DNA of 64,000 bases from Clavelina lepadiformis (GCF_947623445.1 NC_135245.1:6145501-6209500); one strand, 5' to 3'; positions 53,770 to 63,931 are shown, numbered from the stretch's first letter. Notes: a model not told the origin generated them from the letters alone. Numbers and translations: made by a program.

Positions 53770-53860
53770 TCCTTCGAACCGGATTCGAACCAGTGACCTA
53801 TGGATTTCTGACTGATATTCCCAATACAGTCCACCGCTCTACCAACTGAGCTATCGAAGG
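53770..53860 (-). tRNA. tRNA-Tyr(GUA), U37
   Basis: U37; otherwise reference. Confidence 0.78.
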
Positions 53861-54120
53861 CACATTTGCAAACCTACAGAAAGCTTTTACAGTATATATT
53901 AATGCCAATCAATCGAAGTTTATTTTCAAAGTATTGGTTAAATGTAAGGTTTTAAGAATTTGAAATTGTCAGAGCCTCTTCAAAGCAATTCATTTAATAC
54001 CACAAAATTTGCAAATTTGAAAAAAAATTTCAACTTCTGCTTACGATGGTTGAGCTTTAGAAACGAAAATGTTTCCCAGAATTGTTTGGTTACACATTTT
54101 ATTAAATAACAAAAAGAAAA

Positions 54121-54192
54121 AGGTCTCACCGAGATTTGAACTCGGATCGCAGGATTCAAAGTCCTGAGTGCTAACCGTTACACAATGAGACC
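54121..54192 (-). tRNA. tRNA-Gln(UUG)
   Basis: G9 is U; stems intact. Confidence 0.88.
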
Positions 54193-54277
54193 GACGAGAC
54201 AACTTTTTATATTGTTGAAATTGAGATACTCTTTTATGTTATTTAGAAGCTGTCAAAATATGTAGCTTGACAAAAAA

Positions 54278-54368
54278 TCCTTCGAACCGGATTCGAACCA
54301 GTGACCTATGGATTTCTGACTGATCTTTCCACTACAGTCCACCGCTCTACCAACTGAGCTATCGAAGG
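54278..54368 (-). tRNA. tRNA-Tyr(GUA), intron
   Basis: Reference exons; 31251-type intron. Confidence 0.95.
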
Positions 54369-54629
54369 TACATTCGCATACCTAAAGAAAGCTATTACAT
54401 CATATATTAATGCCACTCAGTCGAAGTTTCTTTTCAAAGTATTGGTTAAATGTAAGGTTATAAGAATTTAAAAGTGTCAGAGTCTCTTTAATGCAATTCA
54501 TTTAATACCACAAAATTTGCAAATTAAAAAAAAAGGTTTCAACTTCTGCTTACGATGGTTGAGCTTTAGAAACGAAAAAGTGTCCCAGAATTGTTTGGTT
54601 ACACATTTTATTAAATAACAAAAAGAAAC

Positions 54630-54701
54630 AGGTCTCACCGAGATTTGAACTCGGAACGCAGGATTCAAAGTCCTGAGTGCTAACCGTTACACCATGAGAC
54701 C
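54630..54701 (-). tRNA. tRNA-Gln(UUG)
   Basis: Variable-loop A47 is U; otherwise reference. Confidence 0.93.
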
Positions 54702-54790
54702 GACGAGACAACCTTCTATATTGTTGAAATTGACATATTCTTTTATGTTATTTAGAAGCTGTCAAAATATATAGCTTGTTATATTGTATA

Positions 54791-54881
54791 TCCTTCGAAC
54801 CGGATTCGAACCAGTGACCTATGGATTTCTGACTGATATTCCCACTACAGTCCACCGCTCTACCGACTGAGCTATCGAAGG
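54791..54881 (-). tRNA. tRNA-Tyr(GUA), intron
   Basis: C17; otherwise reference. Confidence 0.95.
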
Positions 54882-55142
54882 CACATGCGAATAACTACAG
54901 ATTGTTTTTAACTGCTATTTTAATGCCACTCAATCGAAGTTTCTTTTCAAAGTATTGGTTAAATGTAAGGTTCTAAGAATTTAATATTGTCAAAGCCTCT
55001 TTAAAGCAATTCATTTAATACCACAAAATTTTGCAAATTTCAAAAAAGGTTTCAACTTCTGCTTACGATGGTTGAGTTTTAGAAACGAAAAAGTTTCCCA
55101 GAGTTGTTTGGTTACACATTTCATTAAAAAACAAAATGGAAC

Positions 55143-55214
55143 ATGTCACACTGAGATTTGAACTCGGATCGCAGGATTCAGAGTCCTGAGTGCTAACCGT
55201 TACACCATGAGAAC
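55143..55214 (-). pseudogene. Degenerate tRNA-Gln(CUG)
   Basis: G1/A72, U2/C71, U5/U68 and C50/A64. Confidence 0.7.
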
Positions 55215-55303
55215 GACGAGACAACATTTTATATAGTACAATTTGAGATACTGTTTTATGTTATTTACAAGCTGTCAACATATGTAGCTTGTTATTCTGT
55301 ACA

Positions 55304-55394
55304 TCCTTCGAACCGGATTCGAACCAGTGACCTATGGATTTTTTACTGATATTTCCACTATAGTCCACCGCTCTACCAACTGAGCTATCGAAGG
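55304..55394 (-). tRNA. tRNA-Tyr(AUA), intron
   Basis: Anticodon AUA; all stems paired. Duplicate at 62481 also has AUA. Confidence 0.85.
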
Positions 55395-55655
55395 CACATT
55401 CGAAAATCTACAGAAAGCTTTTAAACCATATTTTAATGCCACTCAATCGAAGTTTCTTTTCAAAGTATTGGTTAAATGTAAGGTTATAAGAATTTAAAAG
55501 TGTCAGAGTCTCTTTAATGCAATTCATTTAATACCACAAAATTTGCAAATTAAAAAAAAAAGTTTCAACTTCTGCTTACGATGGTTGAGCTTTAGAAACG
55601 AAAAAGTTTCCCAGAATTGTTTGGTTACACATTTTATTAAATAACAAAAAGAAAC

Positions 55656-55727
55656 AGGTCTCACCGAGATTTGAACTCGGATCGCAGGATGCAGAGTCCT
55701 GAGTGCTAACCGTTACAACATGAGACC
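55656..55727 (-). tRNA. tRNA-Gln(CUG), variant
   Basis: G10 is U, opposite C25, and A38 is C. Confidence 0.65.
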
Positions 55728-55816
55728 GACAAAACAACATTTTATATTGTTGAAATTAACATACTCTTTTATGTTATTCAGAAGCTGTCAAAATATATAG
55801 CTTGTTATATTGTATA

Positions 55817-55907
55817 TCCTTCGAACCGGATTCGAACCATTGACCTATGGATTTCCGACTGATATTTCCACTACAGTCCACCGCTCTACAAACAGAGCTA
55901 TCGAAGG
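55817..55907 (-). tRNA. tRNA-Tyr(GUA), D-loop variant
   Basis: U14, U18 and A50/G64. Confidence 0.55.
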
Positions 55908-56168
55908 CACATTTGCAAACCTACAGAAAGCCTTTACATCATATATTAATGCCAATCAATCGAAGTTTCTTTTCAAAGTTTTGGTTAAATGTAATGTTCT
56001 AAGAATTTAATATTGTCAGACCCTCTTTAAAGCAATTTATTTAATACCACAAAATTTTGCAAATTTCAAAAAAGGTTTCAACTTCTGCTTACGATGGTTG
56101 AGTTTTAGAAACGAAAAAGTTTCCCAGAGTTGTTTGGTTACACATTTCATTAAAAAACAAAATGGAAC

Positions 56169-56240
56169 ATGTCACACTGAGATTTGAACTCGGATCGCAG
56201 GATTCAGAGTCCTGAGTGCTAACCGTTACACCATGAGACC
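56169..56240 (-). pseudogene. Degenerate tRNA-Gln(CUG)
   Basis: G1/A72, U5/U68 and C50/A64. Confidence 0.6.
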
Positions 56241-56325
56241 GACAAAACAACATTTTATATTGTTGAAATTCACATACTCTTTTATGTTATTAAGAAGCTG
56301 TCAAAATATGTAGCTTGACAAAAAA

Positions 56326-56416
56326 TCCTTCAAACCGGATTAGAACCAGTGACCTATGGATTTTTTACTGATATTTCCAATACAGTCCACCGCTCTACCA
56401 ACTGAGCTATCGAAGG
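56326..56416 (-). tRNA. tRNA-Tyr(GUA), degenerate
   Basis: G6-U67, U57 and U37. Confidence 0.55.
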
Positions 56417-56678
56417 CACATTCGCAAACCTACAGAAAGCTTTTACATCATATATTAATGCCAATCAATCGAAGTTTCTTTTCAAAGTTTTGGTTAAATG
56501 TAAGGTTCTAAGAATTTAAAAGTGTCAGAGCCTCTTTAAAAAATTCATTTAATACCACAAAATTTTGCAAATTTCAAAAAAAAGGTTTCAACTTCTGCTT
56601 ACGATGGTTGAGCTTTAGAAACGAAAAAGTTTCCCAGAGTTGTTTGGTTACACATTTTATTAAATAACAAAAAGAAAC

Positions 56679-56750
56679 AGGTCTCACCGACATTTGAACT
56701 CGGATCGCAGGATTCAAAGTCCTGAGTGCTAACCGTTACACCATGAGACC
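56679..56750 (-). tRNA. tRNA-Gln(UUG), T-stem mismatch
   Basis: The invariant C61 is G, opposite G53. Confidence 0.72.
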
Positions 56751-56839
56751 GACAAGACAACCTTTTATATTGTTGAAATTGAAATACTCTTTTATGTTAT
56801 TTAGAAGCTGTCAAAATATATAGCTTGTTATATTGTATA

Positions 56840-56937
56840 TCCTTCGAACCGGATTCGCACCAGTGACCTATGGCCTATGGATTTCCGACTGATATTTCCA
56901 CTACAGTCCACCGCTCTACCAACTGAGCTATCGAAGG
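56840..56937 (-). pseudogene. tRNA-Tyr(GUA) with 7-bp internal duplication
   Basis: A tandem duplication of seven bases (CCTATGG repeated) at the 3' side of the anticodon stem and variable loop lengthens the gene to 98 nt; U55 of the T loop is also G. The extra bases could shift pairing, but a normal fold would need a bulge. Confidence 0.7.
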
Positions 56938-57198
56938 CACATTCGCAAACCTACAGAAAGCTTTTACATCATATATTAATGCCAATAAATCGAAGTTTCT
57001 TTTCAAAGTTTTGGTTAAATGTAATGTTCTAAGAATTTAATATTGTCAGACCCTCTTTAAAGCAATTTATTTAATACCACAAAATTTTGCAAATTTTAAA
57101 AAAGGTTTCAAATTCTGCTTACGATGGTTGAGTTTTAGAAACGAAAAAGTTTCCCAGTATTGTTTGGTTACACATTTCATTAAAAAACAAAATGGAAC

Positions 57199-57270
57199 AT
57201 GTCACACCGAGATTTGAACTCGGATCGCAGGATTCAGAGTCCTGAGTGCTAACCGTTACACCATGAGACC
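57199..57270 (-). tRNA. tRNA-Gln(CUG), recombination junction
   Basis: G1/A72 and U5/U68. The 3' flank is of the class seen at 43887 and 49001, but the 5' flank is of the class at 50023, so a crossover or conversion end lies inside the gene. Confidence 0.6.
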
Positions 57271-57359
57271 GACGAGACAACCTTCTATATTGTTGAAATT
57301 GACATATTCTTTTATGTTATTTAGAAGCTGTCAAAATATATAGCTTGTTATATTGTATA

Positions 57360-57450
57360 TCCTTCGAACCGGATTCGAACCAGTGACCTATGGATTTCTG
57401 ACTGATATTCCCACTACAGTCCACCGCTCTACCGACTGAGCTATCGAAGG
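57360..57450 (-). tRNA. tRNA-Tyr(GUA), intron
   Basis: C17; otherwise reference. Confidence 0.95.
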
Positions 57451-57711
57451 CACATGCAAATAACTACAGATTGTTTTTAAGTGCTATTTTAATGCAACTC
57501 AATCGAAGTTTCTTTTCAAAGTATTGGTTAAATGTAAGGTTCTAAGAATTTAATATTGTCAGAGCCTCTTTAAAGCAATTTATTTAATACCACAAAATTT
57601 TGCAAATTTCAAAAAAGGTTTCAACTTCTGCTTACGATGGTTGAGTTTTAGAAACGAAAAAGTTTCCCAGAGTTGTTTGGTTACACATTTCATTAAAAAA
57701 CAAAATGGAAC

Positions 57712-57783
57712 ATGTCACACTGAGATTTGAACTCGGATCGCAGGATTCAGAGTCCTGAGTGCTAACCGTTACACCATGAGAAC
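57712..57783 (-). pseudogene. Degenerate tRNA-Gln(CUG)
   Basis: G1/A72, U2/C71, U5/U68 and C50/A64. Confidence 0.7.
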
Positions 57784-57872
57784 GACGAGACAACATTTTA
57801 TATAGTACAATTTGAGATATTGTTTTATGTTATTTACAAGCTGTCAACATATGTAGCTTGTTATTCTGTACA

Positions 57873-57963
57873 TCTTTCGAACCGGATTCGAACCAGTGAC
57901 CTATGGATTTCTGACTGATATTTCCACTACAGTCCACCGCTCTACCAACTGAGCTATCGAAGG
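57873..57963 (-). tRNA. tRNA-Tyr(GUA), acceptor mismatch
   Basis: C2/A71, absent from its duplicate at 50697. Confidence 0.78.
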
Positions 57964-58223
57964 CACATTCGCATACCTAAAGAAAGCTATTACATCATAT
58001 ATTAATGCCAATCAGTCGAAGTTTCTTTTCAAAGTATTGGTTAAATGTAAGGTTATAAGAATTTAAAAGTGTCAGAGTCTCTTTAATGCAATTCATTTAA
58101 TACCACAAAATTTGCAAATTAAAAAAAAAGTTTCAACTTCTGCTTACGATGGTTGAGCTTTAGAAACGAAAAAGTTTCTCAGAATTGTTTGGTTACACAT
58201 TTTATTAAATAACAAAAAGAAAC

Positions 58224-58295
58224 AGGTCTCACTGAGATTTGAACTCGGATCGCAGGATTCAGAGTCCTGAGTGCTAACCGTTACACCATGAGACC
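58224..58295 (-). tRNA. tRNA-Gln(CUG), T-stem mismatch
   Basis: C50/A64. Confidence 0.72.
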
Positions 58296-58384
58296 GACAA
58301 AACAACATTTTATATTGTTGAAATTAACATACTCTTTTATGTTATTCAGAAGCTGTCAAAATATATAGCTTGTTATATTGTATA

Positions 58385-58475
58385 TCCTTCGAACCGGATT
58401 CGAACCATTGACCTATGGATTTCCGACTGATATTTCCACTACAGTCCACCGCTCTACAAACAGAGCTATCGAAGG
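58385..58475 (-). tRNA. tRNA-Tyr(GUA), D-loop variant
   Basis: U14, U18 and A50/G64. Confidence 0.55.
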
Positions 58476-58736
58476 CACATTCGCAAACCTTCAGAAAGCC
58501 TTTACATCATATATTAATGCCAATCAATCGAAGTTTCTTTTCAAAGTTTTGGTTAAATGTAATGTTCTAAGAATTTAATATTGTCAGACCCTCTTTAAAG
58601 CAATTTATTTAATACCACAAAATTTTGCAAATTTCAAAAAAGGTTTCAACTTCTGCTTACGATGGTTGAGTTTTAGAAACGAAAAAGTTTCCCATAATTG
58701 TTTGGTTACACATTTTATTAAATAACAAAAAGAAAC

Positions 58737-58808
58737 AGGTCTCACCGAGATTTGAACTCGGATCGCAGGATTCAGAATCATGAGTGCTAACCGTTACACC
58801 ATGAGACC
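58737..58808 (-). tRNA. tRNA-Gln(CUG), anticodon-stem mismatch
   Basis: U29/C41 and U32. Confidence 0.68.
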
Positions 58809-58893
58809 GACAAAACAACATTTTATATTGTTGAAATTCACATACTCTTTTATGTTATTAAGAAGCTGTCAAAATATGTAGCTTGACAAAAAA

Positions 58894-58984
58894 TCCTTTA
58901 AACCGGATTCGAACCAGTGACCTATGGATTTCTTACTGATATTTCCAATACAGTCCACCGCTCTACCAACTGAGCTATCGAAGG
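58894..58984 (-). tRNA. tRNA-Tyr(GUA), degenerate
   Basis: C5/A68, G6-U67 and U37. Confidence 0.55.
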
Positions 58985-59248
58985 CACATTCGCAAACCTA
59001 CAGAAAGCTTTTACATCATATATTAATGCCAATCAATCAAAGCTTCTTTTCAAAGTTTTGGTTAAATGTAAGGTTCTAAGAATTTAAAAGTGTCAGAGCC
59101 TCTTTAAAGCAATTCATTTAATACCACAAAATTTTGCAAATTTCAAAAAAAAGGTTTCAACTTCTGCTTACGATGGTTGAGCTTTAGAAACGAAAAAGTT
59201 TCCCAGAGTTTGTTTGATTACCCATTTCATTAAATAACAAAAAGAAAC

Positions 59249-59320
59249 AGGTCTCACCGAGATTTGAACTCGGAGCGCAGGATTCAAAGTCCTGAGTGCT
59301 AACCGTTACACCATGAGACC
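59249..59320 (-). tRNA. tRNA-Gln(UUG)
   Basis: C47 in the variable loop; otherwise reference. Confidence 0.92.
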
Positions 59321-59409
59321 GACAAGACAACCTTTTATATTGTTGAAATTGACATACTCTTTTATGTTATTTAGAAGCTGTCAAAATATATAGCTTGTTA
59401 TATTGTATA

Positions 59410-59500
59410 TCCTTCGAACCGGATTCGAACCAGTGACCTATGGATTTCCGACTGATATTTCCACTACAGTCCACCGCTCTACAAACAGAGCTATCGAAGG
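59410..59500 (-). tRNA. tRNA-Tyr(GUA), D-loop variant
   Basis: U14 and U18. Confidence 0.65.
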
Positions 59501-59762
59501 CACATTCGCAAACCTACAGAAAGCTTTTACATCATATATTAATGCCAATCAATCGAAGTTTCTTTTCAAAGTTTTGGTTAAATGTAATGTTCTAAGAATT
59601 TAATATTTGTCAGACCCTCTTTAAAGCAATTTATTTAATACCACAAAATTTTGCAAATTTCAAAAAAAGTTTCAACTTCTGCTTACGATGGTTGAGTTTT
59701 AGAAACGAAAAAGTTTCCCAGAGTTGTTTGGTTACACATTTCATTAAAAAACAAAATGGAAC

Positions 59763-59834
59763 ATGTCACACTGAGATTTGAACTCGGATCGCAGGATTCA
59801 GAGGCCTGAGTGCTAACCGTTACACCATGAGACC
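59763..59834 (-). pseudogene. Degenerate tRNA-Gln(CUG)
   Basis: G1/A72, U5/U68, C50/A64 and C31/U39. Confidence 0.65.
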
Positions 59835-59919
59835 GACAAAACAACATTTTATATTGTTGAAATTCACATACTCTTTTATGTTATTAAGAAGCTGTCAAAA
59901 TATGTAGCTTGACAAAAAA

Positions 59920-60010
59920 TCCTTCAAACCGGATTAGAACCAGTGACCTATGGATTTTTTACTGATATTTCCAATACAGTCCACCGCTCTACCAACTGAG
60001 CTATCGAAGG
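59920..60010 (-). tRNA. tRNA-Tyr(GUA), degenerate
   Basis: G6-U67, U57 and U37. Confidence 0.55.
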
Positions 60011-60272
60011 CACATTCGCAAACCTACAGAAAGCTTTTACATCATATATTAATGCCAATCAATCGAAGTTTCTTTTCAAAGTTTTGGTTAAATGTAAGGT
60101 TCTAAGAATTTAAAAGTGTCAGAGCCTCTTTAAACAATTCATTTAATACCACAAAATTTTGCAAATTTCAAAAAAAAGGTTTCAACTTCTGCTTACGATG
60201 GTTGAGCTTTAGAAACGAAAAAGTTTCCCAGAGTTGTTTGGTTACACATTTTATTAAATAACAAAAAGAAAC

Positions 60273-60344
60273 AGGTCTCACCGAGATTTGAACTCGGATC
60301 GCAGGATTCAAAGTCCTGAGTGCTAACCGTTACACCATGAGACC
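60273..60344 (-). tRNA. tRNA-Gln(UUG)
   Basis: Reference-type. Confidence 0.97.
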
Positions 60345-60433
60345 GACAAGACAACCTTTTATATTGTTGAAATTGAAATACTCTTTTATGTTATTTAGAA
60401 GCTGTCAAAATATATAGCTTGTTATATTGTATA

Positions 60434-60524
60434 TCCTTCGAACCGGATTCGAACCAGTGACCTATGGATTTCCGACTGATATTTCCACTACAGTCCACCG
60501 CTCTACCAACTGAGCTATCGAAGG
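60434..60524 (-). tRNA. tRNA-Tyr(GUA), intron
   Basis: Reference exons. Confidence 0.97.
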
Positions 60525-60785
60525 CACATTCGCAAATCTACAGAAAGCTTTTACATCATATATTAATGCCAATAAATCGAAGTTTCTTTTCAAAGTTTTG
60601 GTTAAATGTAAGGTTCTAAGAATTTAATATTGTCAGACCCTCTTTAAAGCAATTTATTTAATACCACAAAATTTTGCAAATTACAAAAAAGGTTTCAAAT
60701 TCTGCTTACGATGGTTGAGTTTTAGAAACGAAAAAGTTTCCCATAATTGTTTGGTTACACATTTCATTAAAAAACAAAATGGAAC

Positions 60786-60857
60786 ATGTCACACCGAGAT
60801 TTGAACTCGGATCGCAGGATTCAGAGTCCTGAGTGCTAACCGTTACACCATGAGACC
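60786..60857 (-). tRNA. tRNA-Gln(CUG), two acceptor mismatches
   Basis: G1/A72 and U5/U68. Confidence 0.6.
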
Positions 60858-60946
60858 GCCAAAACAACCTTTTATATTGTTGAAATTAACATACTCTTTT
60901 ATGTTATTTAGAAGCTGTCAAAATATATAGCTTGTTATACCGTATA

Positions 60947-61037
60947 TCCTTCGAACCGGATTCGAACCAGTGACCTATGGATTTCTGACTGATATTCCCA
61001 ATACAGTCCACCGCTCTACCAACTGAGCTATCGAAGG
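60947..61037 (-). tRNA. tRNA-Tyr(GUA), U37
   Basis: U37; otherwise reference. Confidence 0.78.
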
Positions 61038-61297
61038 CACATTTGCAAACCTACAGAAAGCTTTTACAGTATATATTAATGCCAATCAATCGAAGTTTAT
61101 TTTCAAAGTATTGGTTAAATGTAAGGTTTTAAGAATTTGAAATTGTCAGAGCCTCTTCAAAGCAATTCATTTAATACCACAAAATTTGCAAATTTGAAAA
61201 AAAATTTCAACTTCTGCTTACGATGGTTGAGCTTTAGAAACGAAAATGTTTCCCAGAATTGTTTGGTTACACATTTTATTAAATAACAAAAAGAAAA

Positions 61298-61369
61298 AGG
61301 TCTCACCGAGATTTGAACTCGGATCGCAGGATTCAAAGTCCTGAGTGCTAACCGTTACACAATGAGACC
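61298..61369 (-). tRNA. tRNA-Gln(UUG)
   Basis: G9 is U; stems intact. Confidence 0.88.
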
Positions 61370-61454
61370 GACGAGACAACTTTTTATATTGTTGAAATTG
61401 AGATACTCTTTTATGTTATTTAGAAGCTGTCAAAATATGTAGCTTGACAAAAAA

Positions 61455-61545
61455 TCCTTCGAACCGGATTCGAACCAGTGACCTATGGATTTCTGACTGA
61501 TCTTTCCACTACAGTCCACCGCTCTACCAACTGAGCTATCGAAGG
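61455..61545 (-). tRNA. tRNA-Tyr(GUA), intron
   Basis: Reference exons; 31251-type intron. Confidence 0.95.
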
Positions 61546-61806
61546 TACATTCGCATACCTAAAGAAAGCTATTACATCATATATTAATGCCACTCAGTCG
61601 AAGTTTCTTTTCAAAGTATTGGTTAAATGTAAGGTTATAAGAATTTAAAAGTGTCAGAGTCTCTTTAATGCAATTCATTTAATACCACAAAATTTGCAAA
61701 TTAAAAAAAAAGGTTTCAACTTCTGCTTACGATGGTTGAGCTTTAGAAACGAAAAAGTTTCCCAGAATTGTTTGGTTACACATTTTATTAAATAACAAAA
61801 AGAAAC

Positions 61807-61878
61807 AGGTCTCACCGAGATTTGAACTCGGATCGCAGGATTCAAAGTCCTGAGTGCTAACCGTTACACCATGAGACC
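61807..61878 (-). tRNA. tRNA-Gln(UUG)
   Basis: Reference-type. Confidence 0.97.
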
Positions 61879-61967
61879 GACGAGACAACCTTCTATATTG
61901 TTGAAATTGACATATTCTTTTATGTTATTTAGAAGCTGTCAAAATATATAGCTTGTTATATTGTATA

Positions 61968-62058
61968 TCCTTCGAACCGGATTCGAACCAGTTACCTATG
62001 GATTTCTGACTGATATTCCCACTACAGTCCACCGCTCTACCGACTGAGCTATCGAAGG
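61968..62058 (-). tRNA. tRNA-Tyr(GUA), intron
   Basis: C17 and A48. Confidence 0.92.
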
Positions 62059-62319
62059 CACATGCGAATAACTACAGATTGTTTTTAACTGCTATTTTAA
62101 TGCCACTCAATCGAAGTTTCTTTTCAAAATATTGGTTAAATGTAAGGTTCTAAGAATTTAATATTGTCAGAGCCTCTTTAAAGCAATTTATTTAATACCA
62201 CAAAATTTTGCAAATTTCAAAAAAGGTTTCAACTTCTGCTTACGATGGTTGAGTTTTAGAAACGAAAAAGTTTCCCAGAGTTGTTTGGTTACACATTTCA
62301 TTAAAAAACAAAATGGAAC

Positions 62320-62391
62320 ATGTCACACTGAGATTTGAACTCGGATCGCAGGATTCAGAGTCCTGAGTGCTAACCGTTACACCATGAGAAC
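62320..62391 (-). pseudogene. Degenerate tRNA-Gln(CUG)
   Basis: G1/A72, U2/C71, U5/U68 and C50/A64. Confidence 0.7.
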
Positions 62392-62480
62392 GACGAGACA
62401 ACATTTTATATAGTACAATTTGAGATACTGTTTTATGTTATTTACAAGCTGTCAACATATGTAGCTTGTTATTCTGTACA

Positions 62481-62571
62481 TCCTTCGAACCGGATTCGAA
62501 CCAGTGACCTATGGATTTCTTACTGATATTTCCACTATAGTCCACCGCTCTACCAACTGAGCTATCGAAGG
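62481..62571 (-). tRNA. tRNA-Tyr(AUA), intron
   Basis: Anticodon AUA; all stems paired. Confidence 0.85.
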
Positions 62572-62832
62572 CACATTCGAAAATCTACAGAAAGCTTTTA
62601 AACCATATTTTAATGCCACTCAATCGAAGTTTCTTTTCAAAGTATTGGTTAAATGTAAGGTTATAAGAATTTAAAAGTGTCAGAGTCTCTTTAATGCAAT
62701 TCATTTAATACCACAAAATTTGCAAATTAAAAAAAAAAGTTTCAACTTCTGCTTACGATGGTTGAGCTTTAGAAACGAAAAAGTTTCCCAGAATTGTTTG
62801 GTTACACATTTTATTAAATAACAAAAAGAAAC

Positions 62833-62904
62833 AAGTCTCACTGAGATTTGAACTCGGATCGCAGGATTCAGAGTCCTGAGTGCTAACCGTTACACCATGA
62901 GAAC
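62833..62904 (-). tRNA. tRNA-Gln(CUG), acceptor and T-stem mismatches
   Basis: G1-U72 wobble, U2/C71 and C50/A64. Confidence 0.58.
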
Positions 62905-62993
62905 GACGAGACAACATTTTATATAGTACAATTTCAGATACTGTTTTATGTTATTTACAAGCTGTCAACATATGTAGCTTGTTATTCTGTACA

Positions 62994-63084
62994 TCTTTCG
63001 AACCGGATTCGAACCAGTGACCTATGGATTTCTTACTGATATTTCCACTATAGTCCACCGCTCTACCAACTGAGCTATCGAAGG
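62994..63084 (-). tRNA. tRNA-Tyr(AUA), acceptor mismatch
   Basis: Anticodon AUA with C2/A71. Confidence 0.7.
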
Positions 63085-63346
63085 CACATTCGAAACTCTA
63101 CAGAAAGCTTTTAAACCATATTTTAATGCCATTCAATCGAAGTTTCTTTTCAATTTTTTGGTTAAATGTAAGGTTCTGGGAATTTAAAAGTGTCAGGGCT
63201 TCTTCAAAGTAATTCATTTAATACCAAAAAATTTGGCAAATTTCAAAAATGGTTTTAACTTCTGCTTACGATGGTTGAGTTTTAGAAACGAAAAAGTTTC
63301 CCAGAGTTTGTTTATTTACACATTTCATTAAATAACAAAAAGGAAC

Positions 63347-63418
63347 AGGTCTCACTGAGATTTGAACTCGGATCGCAGGATTCAGAGTCCTGAGTGCTAA
63401 CCGTTACACCATGAGACC
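63347..63418 (-). tRNA. tRNA-Gln(CUG), T-stem mismatch
   Basis: C50/A64. Confidence 0.72.
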
Positions 63419-63507
63419 GACAAAACAACATTTTATATTGTTGAAATTAACATACTGTTTTATGTTATTCAGAAGCTGTCAAAATATATAGCTTGTTATA
63501 TTGTATA

Positions 63508-63598
63508 TCCTTCGAACCGGATTCGAACCATTGACCTATGGATTTGCGACTGATATTTCCACTACAGTCCACCGCTCTACAAACAGAGCTATCGAAGG
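63508..63598 (-). tRNA. tRNA-Tyr(GUA), D-loop variant
   Basis: U14, U18 and A50/G64. Confidence 0.55.
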
Positions 63599-63859
63599 CA
63601 CATTCGCAAACCTACAGAAAGCTTTTACATCATATATTAATGCCAATCAATCGAAGTTTCTTTTCAAAGTTTTGGTTAAATGTAATGTTCTAAGAATTTA
63701 ATATTGTCAGACCCTCTTTAAAGCAATTTATTTAATACCACAAAATTTTGCAAATTTCAAAAAAGGTTTCAACTTCTGCTTACGATGGTTGAGTTTTAGA
63801 AACGAAAAAGTTTCCCATAATTGTTTGGTTACACATTTTATTAAATAACAAAAAGAAAC

Positions 63860-63931
63860 AGGTCTCACCGAGATTTGAACTCGGATCGCAGGATTCAGAA
63901 TCATGAGTGCTAACCGTTACACCATGAGACC
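63860..63931 (-). tRNA. tRNA-Gln(CUG), anticodon-stem mismatch
   Basis: U29/C41 and U32; last gene of the window, its unit continues past the end. Confidence 0.68.

Larger units (their letters stand above)
50050..55700. repeat. Segmental duplication, left copy
   Basis: About 5.65 kb (eleven units) recurs at about 57,230-62,880 with the same order of rare variants and a constant offset of 7,176-7,177 bp. Ends are approximate because both fall inside Gln genes. Confidence 0.8.
57230..62880. repeat. Segmental duplication, right copy
   Basis: Copy of about 50,050-55,700 with the same sequence of variant genes; a few genes differ between the copies. Confidence 0.8.
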
